This document shows positions 25,481 to 37,061 of a stretch of DNA of 64,000 nt, one piece after another. A program made the position numbers and the translations under genes. This DNA is from Phytoseiulus persimilis. Lineage: Eukaryota > Arthropoda > Arachnida > Mesostigmata > Phytoseiidae. The stretch lies in contig CM075104.1 of the NCBI GenBank assembly GCA_037576195.1, positions 19,174,211-19,238,210 on the forward strand. The letters are read 5' to 3'. Position 1 is the stretch's first letter. Each line of letters begins with the position of its first letter. The notes beneath the pieces are model-generated. The model did not search any database. It was not told where the DNA came from and worked only from the letters and a program-made list of their open reading frames with translations.

Positions 25481-25862
25481 TGGTCTCTGTCGACGATGTC
25501 AGGGTAGGAGATTGGGAAAGACGAGAGTCATCGAATGGTTCTGGCACCGAGGACGGAGGTCGGGAAAACGAGTTGGACGCAAGCTCCTTGGGAGCTCAAG
25601 TGGCGGACGCTCTGACAGCGACGAACGTTGGGAAAATCAAAGCAGGCGGAAGAATAAACGACAGATTCTTAAAGTACCTAGAAGAACAGCCCAACACGGT
25701 TGTTTCCGGTGGTCGTGACAAGGTAGAGAAGTACGTAACGCCGCCAACCGTCCGGGGCAAAGACGAACCAGCCATAGGAGAACCAGAGGAAGCATTGATG
25801 CCGAGGAGACGTGCCGAGTACCAACGTGACTTTGTCTATGACAAGGTCGATTGCGTTCCTGG
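25481..25862 (+). other. Candidate internal exon, acidic/charged (unrecognised)
   Basis: After an acceptor-like AATTTTTCTCGGATACAAG, one frame stays open for about 127 codons and runs exactly into a good donor (CCTGG then GTAAGA). Residues are hydrophilic and balanced: Glu/Asp/Lys-rich, with a DRFLKYLEEQPN segment, a GGRDKVEKYV segment and a final YQRDFVYDKVD. This is one of the most protein-like frames outside ZNFX1, but I recognise no family and cannot place neighbouring exons with confidence. Confidence 0.28.
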
Positions 25863-27715
25863 GTAAGAAGGATCCGCGAGCAACGAGTGCGAGGAGTCAA
25901 AGGCCCCAGGACATCATCGGAGAGAATCGCAGCCGTTTCGGGCGCGGATGCTTGAGTTCGGGCCGGGAAAACGGGATTTCCCAGACCGCGGCTCACTGAG
26001 TCTGGATTATATTGGCCTTACTCGGGCCCCCGACTGTCATAGTTTCCAATCGATCGGGGGGGTTTGCCATCATTCTAGACGTCGCGACTTATACTTCACT
26101 GAATACGTTATTCCCGTGGACAAGGGAAAGCCAATAACAGCGGCTTTCAGTGTAAAATGTGATCCGAGTCGGATAATGAAACGAACTTCACGCATGCATA
26201 ATTTATCCGCCGCATTATTATGTATGGATTGCCGTCGAGCGAGCCAGACGGCACGCTAGTCAATTGGCTCGCGTACCGGATATCTGCTTGCTTTGTTGGT
26301 TCGCTCGCGGAGCCAGCGACGGTCGTGTTTGGCAGAACGTCGCGGTCGTGCTCCATTTGGCGTTCAACCTTGAAAGCAAAGCAACCATTTGTAAATAGCT
26401 CGGCAGCGGTCTTTCGGTCATGCATACTAATATATACACATGAAGGATGCTGTTCCCTCGATCGGCCGTTCGTTCATTCCATGTTATTACACAGTTTGTG
26501 AGCCTCTCTTAAATATCCCTTGGAGATCAGTGACACCGCATGGCATAGATCTCTGAGGCGGCCAACCACGATGGCTCTGATGCTGTGGTCTGGGTGCATA
26601 CATTTCACGCTATACGCAACCTCCGCTCCAGCAGCCGACCCGCCGGCCGGGCCGAGTTGCTGCTTGCTCGGAGAAGTCTGGGCGGCTTTCGAGGCGGGGA
26701 ACTCGAGTCGGCAAGTGATGGCGAAATCTAATATCTCTTGCTGTAGCGTGCTCTTCGGAGGAATTTCAGATCGGAAAAGAATAGGGTCGGTCGATAGATG
26801 ATGCTGATGGGGTCGTGTCTGTGGAATTTTGAGTCGTTCTGAGTGAGACTCGACACCATCACAAATGCCAGCCAGCCAGCCAACCAGCCGGTCGTACGCC
26901 TGACAGACGGACGCAGATCAAAGAGGAGCAAAGCCTGAGTCGGGATCGAAGTGTACAGAGGCTATTACTCTTCGAAAATCTTTCAACCGGGCCAGGGGAA
27001 TCGGGAGGAAGGGACGGCGCCGACCCACGAGCAAGAACCCGAAGTAAAGGATGAACCCGCGCCGATTCGATGGAGCTGTTGACATCTTCGACACTCATTG
27101 GGAGCGTGCATGAGTCCGAGTGTTGTGAGAATGCGGCGGTTGCCTCACCATTTATTCTGTGTTCTCCCGTCGACAAGCGGCCGAAGTGACAGCGTTGAAC
27201 TTCGTCGTACTTCCACGAGATAGGTGTTACGCTAGATGGTATGTGGGTCAACTCCGGTAGGTGGTTGCCATCAAGTTGAAGTTGAATAGCCCGGGGCTCG
27301 ACGGCCAAAAAGCACTTAAAAATCAATTATGGGGTGTCAGAGGTCGTCCGCCTTCCTGCCTGCCCTCGGCAGCGAGCGGGGCAGCGCACTCGTGGAGGTA
27401 TTTAAGAAGGCGCTGCGAGCCTCAGCTACGGAAAATAGCGCGTTTGAGACACTGAGCGCCGACCCCGTTAAATCGGTTGTAGTCGCAGCGCGAGCAAATT
27501 GAACTTCTTTAGCTCTTTGGACGCTGTTTGGAGCTCTCTCGGTGAACTTGCATCTCGTGAACCCCCGCCGCCATCTTGCCGAGGCGGCCCGTTCCAGAGG
27601 GCAACATGATTTCGGACAGTTTGAACAGTGTTCCAAGAGGTCATGAGGAATGACATGGACCTTCATGTTACGAACGATGAACCACACGGGTTCCGCGGTG
27701 TCTTCCCGATGTGCT
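25863..27715. other. Apparent non-coding stretch with CAGC/CCGG words
   Basis: Contains CAGCCAGCCAGCCAACCAGCCGG near 26871-26893 and other GC-rich short words. No supported gene. Confidence 0.5.
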
Positions 27716-28214
27716 GAAAGTTATTGCACCGAAAACCCGGAGGGCCGAAGAATAATCCAGTAGGGCCGAAAAACCTTCCTCTCGTTTCGATGGTAAAGCG
27801 AATCGAGCTATGCTTCTATGCACGGGTCTGAGAGACTGCCCTCGTGTGATTCTGAAGTCAGGGTACTCGAGCAAAGCATCGCCAGTGAGGTCGACCGTGC
27901 TGGCGCTTCGCGAAAATTACAATGTTAGGAAGCTCCTCGACGCAAATGGCTTCCATCACATGCCCGGTATGTCATCGATCAGTAACCCACCCGGCTCGGC
28001 TCGCGATCAAGTCGGGCGTCGTTTTTGATGTACGTTTCCCAGGCTGATCATGATTCACCTGCTCTCTTCTTGCCCATCCAAGTGCAGTCTCTCAGACCCT
28101 GTGCTGTGCATAGAAGCTTAGCTGGATCCACTTGACCCTCAAAACGAGAGAAGGGGTTTTCCGCCCTACGGGATTATTTCTCGGCCCTCGGGGTTCTCGT
28201 TGCAACGGGCTTTC
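27716..28214. mobile_element. Inverted-repeat (foldback/MITE-like) element, about 500 bp
   Basis: The left arm (27716-27841) and the reverse complement of the right arm (28081-28214) align end to end with roughly four bases in five identical. Exact shared blocks include GAGGGCCGA, ATAATCC, CTCTCGTTT, GCTTCTATGCAC and GGGTCTGAGAGACTGC. A 5-nt gap (AGCAC) separates two of the blocks. The spacer of about 240 bp is unrelated. No transposase frame and no clear target-site duplication are visible, so it may be a non-autonomous element or two copies of a repeat in opposite orientation. Confidence 0.6.
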
Positions 28215-28255
28215 TTTTCGGTCCTACAGGTTCTCGTTGCAATCGGTTCCGGCAC
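28188..28255. repeat. Short imperfect direct repeat at the right end of the inverted repeat
   Basis: GGTTCTCGTTGCAA occurs twice about 38 bp apart (starting near 28192 and 28230), each preceded by a CTCGGG/CTACAG-like stretch. The second copy lies just outside the inverted-repeat arm. Confidence 0.7.
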
Positions 28256-29294
28256 ATCGGGTATAAACCGGTTCCGCAGCCGTCACCGCAATTCGGTGCC
28301 ATGCGCGGCATCCTTTCCGCGGACTGCGTTGTTCTTCCTCGAATCTGCCGAATTCCAACCATTTGAGCTCGGAAGGAGTCGAGTGAAGAGGTTTCGTTCG
28401 CAGTTCCGATGGAATTTCAACGTCCTGATGGGATTCGTCAAGTAACTGAAGCTGACAGGAGCTCCAGTCAATGGACGATGATTCCCGTCACAGCTTGAAG
28501 GGAGGCGTAACATGCCGGGCAACGACGCGGCGCCCACATCTCTATTCGGCGAATAGATGCGTAATCGTTGGATTGTGGGCAAACATCTAGAGCTTTTTTG
28601 AAACCGCCGAAACCCGACAAGACGCGGCCGGCTGGTGAACTCTTGCTCCGCCGACGAACCGGACAGCTTAAGCTAAGCCTTTACGCACATACTTCTCTTG
28701 TTGTTAATAAAGTTACCTCCAGCTCCGTCGTTGATTGGGTTCGCTAACCCGATAGAGTGATGTTGGGCGGCCAAGTCAGCGGGCAAGCAGTGGAACGCCA
28801 CCTCGGGACGACTTGACTCCCTGACTGACTGGCGCAGTTAGAAACTGTAGGGCTCGACTCTCAACTCGATTACGTATACATGTGCGAGCGTTGGGACCGA
28901 ATCGCGGTGAGCCGAACGAACGCATTCGGAACGGGTGAGTGCTGGGGTTTCTCAGTAGGAACTCACGAGTCAATCGGTTTATGAAGACGAACGCGTAGTC
29001 TTCAACGAAACGAATTTTCACACGAGTCGCAACGACTCAACGCGGTCATGTTCGCGCCGTAACAGCTTCAGAGCGCGAGCTCGAACCTCGCGGAACTCAA
29101 CGAGCGCGCAACAACGTTCGCATCGTCCGGCCGTCGAAGATTGTTTTGCTTTGGCCCGAGCTCTTTCCGCCAGCCCGTCGAGCGGAGTTGGTCTGATGAA
29201 GACGAATGCCCTCGTTGAGTGAGTGCCGGGTAGCTGCACTAACCGGCCTTTTTCCCCTCAACTCCGCTCCATTTCCATTCAAGCTCCCACGCAG

Positions 29295-29477
29295 ATGCCT
29301 CACGACGTGTCTTCAGGGTCAAGAACGAGCTCCAGGCCAGCAGATCAGTCAGGAAACTCCGGCCGCGGGAATCACTTTACTCCATCTCTTTTGGAGGGAG
29401 CCGAGGAGAAAGAGTCCGATCTGACGGCGCTAACGGAGACGTCGGTGTCGTTCTACCTCAGAGATCTGTCGTCGCAG
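29295..29477 (+). other. Candidate first coding exon (unrecognised, 61 codons)
   Basis: A long pyrimidine-rich run ends in CACGCAG immediately before ATG (29295). Sixty-one codons then follow: a Ser/Arg-rich disordered start, an acidic EGAEEKESD segment and a hydrophobic SVSFYLRDLSSQ end. They finish precisely at CAG followed by GTGGGA, a good donor. The frame also stays open past the donor to 29621. No family is recognised, and no next exon of matching phase was found. Confidence 0.27.
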
Positions 29478-29621
29478 GTGGGAACGCCTCAGGAAATCGA
29501 TCCGAGTCATCCGAAACTTTCATTCACAGTGGGAATAGATATCAGGCTACGGATAGTGGGAAACTCCAAGTTTCCGGTCAAGGTCTCGCTATCCCAAAAC
29601 GGGAATTCCAACAGAACCTAA

Positions 29622-30672
29622 TCAAGCACCGCCTCCGAAGAGGTAACTGCGATCGAGAGCTCTCCTCCTGGAGTCGACTCGGTTTCCATGAGGGAACATA
29701 CGACCTCCGTTTCGACTGTCCTGTCGCTGCGAGGAGAATTGTGAGCCGCGATTGTTTGGGTTTCGAATCGCGGATCTGATGAATTGTCTGCAGGTCGAAT
29801 GGCGGGCGACTTTCCGGCTTGAATCGGAGGTGGCGGGGAATTCTATGTCAGCTCGGCCTAAATTCCTGAGCTCGCCCCGCGCGAAATTCGTGCCGCGCCA
29901 GAAGGGAGTGGCGATACGCTCGCGACGCAGATCACCACTTTTGAAGAGCAATGGCACATACGAGCAGAGGGAATGCGCATTCAATGGTTCAACACATATT
30001 CCTTGACTCCGTGTTCCACATGATCTGCTATTTTGTCTGCGTCTGCCCCTCCTGCCCTGAGTTCTCTCGCCCAGATCCCCTTCGCCCTGCTTCCCCGGTC
30101 GGAGCCCATACCTGGTGGGAGCCGGGTGCAGGACCCCGTTCCTCTATGCATGGCAGCTGGATTCAAATATAGGTGGTGTCGCTGCTGTTGTTGCTGGTCG
30201 CAGTAGACAGGAAGAAATGAGAAATGCAAGCAATTTCAAAGGCCAACTACAGTCACTCACTCAGCCAGCCGAGCACCTAGTGAGCCATACAGGGTCTGAG
30301 CTCTGAAACAGAGATGGGATACGTTCCCACCACAGTTCTCCACGTCAGCAAACCTCGGCGGCGTACCGTCTGACTTTTTGACTGCGAGGTGACGTCGTGC
30401 GATCGTTCATAACAGCAACGCGGGCGAGCGTCTAAACGGATTGACTCCTTATTCTTCGTCGACGGCAACGTCGACAGCAGCAGCGACACGTCCACAGCGA
30501 CGACAGGATATCACGCCGGAAGTTGAACAACAAAGACGTTCTGCTCGACACCAACGGCACCAACAACAACCACCACCACGAGAAGGTTTCAGGAAATCTT
30601 TTCAAAGCGTGTAGTCAGGACTCCGCACGGAGATCCTCTCCTTAAAATTTCTCCGTTCTCCGGTCGCTGCAG
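29622..30672. other. Apparent non-coding stretch
   Basis: A frame opening after GTCTGCAG at 29790 reads 70 codons to a stop (30006), but there is no motif. Nothing else is supported. Confidence 0.4.
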
Positions 30673-31238
30673 CCCGTGGGGCTCCAGAGTTTGAAAATGA
30701 TGAATATTCCGCCTGTGTCAAGACCTGCCTATCGATTGAACCGCAGCTGTCTGTGACTTTAAGCGCCACTGTCGCATATGGTTTCCTCACCCTCCTATTT
30801 GCTGTCATTTTCCTATTGCTGGTAGTTCCTCAATATCTCGACACTTTTTGCTCCTGCAGCGGAGACGCGTCTTCATTGTGCTATCATTTAAGCTTTAGAA
30901 CGGGAGTTTCCGCCCGTATTTTCACGTCAAACAGACAGCCTCGTGTCTCCGTCGCACAGACAATGGGGCTGAAGGCAGAAGAAATTGGGGCATTATTCTA
31001 TGGGCACCATCCGTCAATCCATAAATATATGTGTCGACGGATCGCTCGATCAATGATGCTTTTTTGGTACGGGATCTGTCGAGTTCAGGCACGAAAGCAT
31101 CCAGTCAGGGGGAACATACCAATCATAGAACGCTGTTATCGCATTCCCCCCGGTAGAAATATTGGGAAGCTCTTAAATGACCCTCAGTCAGCGATTCGAC
31201 CATCGCTGCTGGAAACCACCATCCTTGTCGGTTCCTGA
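30673..31238 (+). other. Candidate exon with one hydrophobic segment (unrecognised)
   Basis: After a strong acceptor (TTCTCCGGTCGCTGCAG), one frame is open for about 188 codons. It encodes a Cys-containing acidic stretch, a membrane-length hydrophobic run (AYGFLTLLFAVIFLLLVVP) and then a basic tail. The hydrophobic part is T-rich DNA that could equally be the polypyrimidine tract of an acceptor at 30859 (TTTTTGCTCCTGCAG). No family is recognised. Confidence 0.2.
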
Positions 31239-33192
31239 AACCAGCTCTCAACAGCGAGTTTCCAGAATCCGCAGAGCCGAAGCTCCGGGGACGCGGTTCG
31301 ATGAAGGTATGCCGCAGCAAGCCGCGGACCCGGTCGCTCTTGGAGGCCATTGGGTGATGAGAGTAGCCGTCAGAAAGCCTCCGAATATTTGCAGTATATC
31401 ATCGGGATCGATAGACACATCGATTCAACCGCGATGAAACAGTAGTTGTTAATAACGCAATGAGTTTGCGATGGCTTAGCAGCGCCACAGCATTGTTTGT
31501 CGGGAGGTCGTAACAATGTCCATGACATTCGATACCGGAATGGAAGTCGTTTCGGGCCAAATGAATACCACTCTCCTCTTACATTACAACCGCAATGAAG
31601 GCCACTGCCGCCGAATGTCGATGTAATATACCGACGGTCGGGGAACTGGCAGACGCCCAGTGAGTCGACGAAGCAGTCGCAGTCAGATTCCTACTAACGA
31701 CTATCGAATCAAGTCTGAAGATATTTCGGATATGGCGGGAATAGAAATGTCGATCGCAAGAAATTCGATATCCACCCATCGCTGTTTTGTGCTCTCATTT
31801 TTTTGTGGGTTTCTCGGCAGCTCCTCTACCGACTGATTAATGTGGACCCACTGTATGTCTTCTGCCTCGGGAGTCCCTCCGAGTGTGGTGGAGAGCAGAA
31901 TTATTACAGGCCGCAGATTACACAATATGCCTTCCCCCGCCGCTTTCCTGCCTGCCTGTCTGGTCTGCCCAATCGACGAACACCCGCCCGTCTGTCTGAC
32001 AAACTGACCGACCGACCGCCCGAGTGACTGACCGGCCGATACCTGAAAACAAATCCTAAGAGTGGTCCCTTGCAAGTCCACCAGTTATGTCTCGATTCAA
32101 TCAGGAAAAAAAGAGTCTGAGAAGAACTCATTTTGAGTCTCCTACCCACCAACCAACGAACCAGACATTCGACTGCTCAATGGGGCTCGTATTCGAGAAA
32201 CCGGAACTTCGGATCTCTACGAAGAAATTCTAGGCGGCGAGCAACTCCTGAGTCATTCATGATGGACCAGGGAGAAATCGTGACCTTCTCCGGGGAGAAA
32301 TTCGTCCAACCTGGTGTGGCAAGATATTTCTCGGTATGTTCGATGGGCGGGGAAGATCCGATGGAGAATCCTGGCAGGAGATGCCAGATCAGGGGAGAAC
32401 TGTTCAGGCCCCGCCACTGGACTCGTGCTCAGGACGGACCATGCCTATTGCATGAACCAGGATGGTCTATGTACTTCAGCGAGCTCTAGCCGAGGCGAAC
32501 AAACATTCTCGAATGCAATACTCTATCATGGACTTGATGCGTTATTGAAAAACCGTGAATGATCCAGTGTCGAATCCATTTCAACGCTCAAACGTTGCAA
32601 TATTCCACAATATCTACCGGGACTCACATCATGGGCTGAGTGTCGACGAATGGGATCATTGTGAGTCATTTTTAGGGACCGATTGAGAGTCTTGTGGCAG
32701 CTCATTCTTATTTTGTCTTAAACTTCCTCAATATCGGATGAATTTCGTCGATTCCTACCATACAGCGGTAATTTTAGGAGTTCCCTAGACCTGGAGGCTG
32801 AATCACCATTCGCTGGGGAAAGTCGGCGGAATCGTTGAGCCTATGCGAGCGGAATTAGCTCACAATCGATTGCCCGTGACAGAGATTGTCGACCGCGCGC
32901 GATAAGACTTAAAAAAAGCGGGCGGAAAACGAGTCATCATTTGTCAGAGACTAGCAGACTACGGAGCTCAGATCAATTATTGTCGGATTGACTTTGTAGT
33001 CGATTAGTTCCATATACTCCTTCGTGGTTCCTGCTCTCGCACCCCGATTGAGAATGCTCAACGTAAACGTTCACTTCTCCTCGACAAGGCTTGTCTTATT
33101 CAGGAACTGTCGGTCGGTCAAAAAACGTTGATGATTGCTGAAGTTTCAGGGAATCGTGCGCTCGGAGATCGACTCCGTTCAGAACGTGAAAT

Positions 33193-33209
33193 CCCCCCCC
33201 CCCCCCCCC
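33193..33209. repeat. Poly-C / poly-G homopolymer, 17 nt
   Basis: An uninterrupted run of 17 C on the plus strand, followed by TTCTTTATG. Confidence 0.95.
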
Positions 33210-36200
33210 TTCTTTATGAGCCCGTAATTCATGCGTGATCGCAGGAACCTCCGGTTCATAGCCGGCAATGTTGTAACGATCAGTAAATTTTGAGTTTTTC
33301 TCTCGGCTTGCCCTCGGCGTAAAATCTTTGCCATCCGTTCCGTGCTTCTGCAGAGACTGAAATCCTGCTTTCCCTCATCCCCTGTAGTCTGCAGAGCAGT
33401 CGGTCAATCTCGAGCTGAGTTCGCGGCTCTGTAGCAATCCATTGTCGACGAACCGATCCCGGAGAGCTCTCTAGCGAGCGATCGCTCCTTCCAGATTGAT
33501 TGCCGGATGGTCAGTTCTCGGCTATCCGTCCCGATACGACTCGGCGCTGTTGCTGGCGTAGTGGTGTTTCTGTTGCTGATGCTGTTATATATGGAGTGTG
33601 TACGAGTATCGCGTAGTTCGTTTTTCACGGTTGTTGCGCGCCGAGTTGTTAGTTTCGTTTTATTAGGAGCGAGGCTCACGTCTTGAACTCCTCCAACGGA
33701 CGCTCTCGATGTTTTTGCTCGTAACAAAGCAACGACCGCTTCTGTGCTCCTTTTTTCTCCTATTTCTCGAGACGACAGATAAGGTTGGCTGATAGCGATC
33801 GCTGGAACGGAGAGCGAAACTAGCACCACTGGTTCAATAGTTCCTGAGAACGTCAGCGACATCGTTGATGCGGGTCGAAATCGGCGACGACGACGACGGG
33901 ATTAAAACCACAAACGTTGGGGCCCAACGGGATCGGAGAATTCACACAACCCGGACGAGGACCTCGCGTCCCCTCTGACCAGTTCTAACCGTCCAATCTC
34001 AACCATCATCTGAAGGGTCCTTATCTGTAATGAGATAAAGGTTTTCTGCGTCTGACAGCCGAGCGACGTCGCAGCTAGACCCACTGCTCCTGCTGTTGGA
34101 ACTTGAGCAAGAAGAGTCGAGAGTGGTCTCTGACGTTTTTCCCCATGGGCCGACAGCGCAGACAGGGAAAAATTCTCCCGACCGATTCGACCGATCTACC
34201 AAGCAACCGGCTAGGCAACCCAGATAGTTTTACTGACACCGGGTTGAGATTTATTCTCTGCTGACAAGAAGAAGACGCTGGAGTTCTCCCGCACTGGTCT
34301 CCGCATCCGGCCTCCGCGGTCGTAGCGAGCGGCGGATTTCCCGCCAGGGTTCCGTCCGGTCAGATCACGCTGGAACGGCCGAACACGTTCTCTATTCCAG
34401 ACCTCGAGGTGGAGAACGCGAGTCGCAACGTTGGACATCGGTGAGGGAAGTCTGGTCGGAGATTCCGTTGATTAACGTCGAAACTTCAAAAAAGCGGTGG
34501 TGGCTGTGGGTAACATTGTTCCAGTCGTCGAAAAGTAGTCAAGTGCGGCGTAATCCACTTAAGGTTTTGTTCGCCACGCTGGTCGAGTAATGGAACAAAG
34601 TGTCCCGGAGAGGATCAAACGAGCAGCCTGTGTCGGCTTCATGACGATCTCGTAGGAAAAGCTGTTGCTCCGACGGAGGGAACAAGCCGACAATTTGAGC
34701 AGCCGCCATTCGATTCCGGGCATGACTGCATCGATCCGAGTCTGCTCGACGGCCACTTCGCTGGGGCGAAGCTGCTTCGCTTGGCGTTTCGCCCGCGTGA
34801 GTCCGAAATCATGTATCTCTGGATGGAAGCGAAACGGAGAGAACAAGCTAACGTCGATCTGAACCCTCTGCCGTATGGATTTTGTTATCAGTGCCCCGCT
34901 GCGACAGCTCTTTCGGATCGTATTGAAGGACCACGACCGAAAAAGCACGAGAGCGAGAGGGAGGGAGGGACGCAGTAGAACAGAGAAACAGATATCGATC
35001 AGATCAAACTAAAGAGATTATGAGCTAGTTCTACAGACGTATGTGCCGATGCAGGATGGGATAATTTATTCACGATACTGAGTCGGCTCTCTCAAAGTTC
35101 GCTTTCGCTCTTGCTTTCGTTATTTCACGGTCTCTCTCGTTCCTCCTTCGATTTGTTCCCGCGACGATCAGTGTATCCGAAAGTTGAACGGAAGGTCGCG
35201 GAGCCATCAGAGGAATCGTTCAGGACGTCATGTCGTGTCAATCGATTTCTTGCAGGTGGACTGACCGTACCCGATGCTGAGCTCCCGCGCGAAACAAATT
35301 GGTAGGGTAACACCGCTTCAAACACATCATTTAATCTGGGTTTCCGATCATTCCGACGTTTTCCGGCACAATCCAGAACGTCGGGGAAGCTCCGGAGCGT
35401 TCCTCCACAGCGCAACCACAATATTTGATCGCCCGGGCAGCAGGATTTTTGAACACTGGAGCATACGCCCCAGCGGCATCGGAGAGCCCCAGATTTCGAG
35501 GACGTGATTCGTATCATCAATCGTAGGAGCGCACGCTCGGAGCCAACATCTCTATCACACACCTGATCGAGGGAGGCGTTTCATGATAATTTCTGCGCGA
35601 ACTCAAAGCTGCGGTGCTGGGCGATGATGATCATCACGACTCCCGACTCCGACTCTCTGCCAATTGGACTAATCGTGGCGAAAAGCCAAAGGAAACCCGG
35701 TATTCAAATGTGCCGAACGAACTGAGGAAATTTCGAACGCTGGAGAATCATTATGGAGATGGAAGATAAGTTCACGATAATTCAGATAAGCTCAACTCGA
35801 GCTGGGAGTGGAGCAGAGACCCTTCTCCCCGCGAGCTGAGTTCGAGTGGGACGGTGCGAGTAGGGGAGGGCCGGCAATTAGAAGCACAGATTCGAGAGCC
35901 GGATCCAGGAGAAAGCACAGTCCAACAGAACTCTTGGTTATTGGATAGGTTACAGGGCACGGCTCGGTGGTCTCGGAACGCGGGTGAAGCTGGGCCGGGC
36001 CGGGCAGGTCTCGTCGGAGGTCTGATGCTCAAGAGCTGAGAATTTTAGCGAAGGGTGTGAAAGCTATCTGCGTGGAGCACGCCTTGATAGTGGTGAGCGT
36101 GGCTGTCGAGTACTTTATCAGATGCTATCTGTCGCTCATGAAGAGCTAATTCAACCGAACGAGCTCAAACGAGATAGACTACACCCAAACACGTATGAGT

Positions 36201-36420
36201 GCACACAACGCGTCCGAGGAATCAATGACTGTGAGTCATCGGGGCGAGAACCAAATACGATTCATGAGCCGCCACTGTACGACGGGAGCAGACTCTTGAA
36301 GAATCTCAGGGGTTTCCAGCCGAACTTGGGATGGCTCATGCTCGGGCTGCACGTAGCTATGCACTTTCCTGACATAACTCAAATTCAGTCCCTAGGTTCA
36401 TGGGACGGTCGCCCCGAGAA

Positions 36421-36432
36421 CCCCCCCCCCCC
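36421..36432. repeat. Poly-C / poly-G homopolymer, 12 nt
   Basis: Twelve C in a row, the third such run in the window. Confidence 0.95.
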
Positions 36433-37027
36433 TCTCAGACGGCGTTGTGGAGGAAGATGACGCCTGGAAATATAACGCAATAGGACTCCCTCCGAATTCA
36501 GAATCGCGGAGCGGAGAAGTCGGGAGAGAATTCGACTCCGGGATTCAAGAGTGAACTTGACTCTGGGGGTGATGTCGAACTTCATTGTCTTCCAACGAAT
36601 CAGAGTCCCCTGATTATTCGAAGAATGTTCAAGAATGCCGAACGTGCCTTGCCATTGCTGCTGCTTTGAGTGATCTCTTAATTTTCTTCGGTGCGAGTGT
36701 GGTCGTTCAGAAGAGCTTCCTCGCCAGCAAGCCATTGTCTCTCTATTGCAGTCGGAGCGAGCGAACGGTCGGGCGACCGGGCGGGCGTTAAGGCAAGCGA
36801 ACAGACGGCGGCACGACCGTCTTCTTTCTGGTCGTGCACTTTTTTCGCCCTTCGCGTTCTTGGTATGTGTGCATGCGTGTAAGTGCGAGGATGTGTAGGA
36901 TGCCCCGTTCTTAATCCCGTCTAAGTGCCGCGTCTTTTGTGCAGAGCGTTTTAATTTGCGTTTTCCACGCGCGCATTCCCTCTTACAGTTTTTCCCTCTC
37001 GACGACCGCTCCCAGTTGTCGCTTTGA

Positions 37028-37061
37028 TTCTCTCTCTCTCTCTTTTTATTTTTTTTTTCTC
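37028..37061. repeat. CT dinucleotide and T tract
   Basis: A TTCTCTCTCTCTCTC run passes into TTTTTATTTTTTTTTTCTC, a long pyrimidine tract. It could act as a splice polypyrimidine tract, although no convincing exon follows. Confidence 0.8.
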
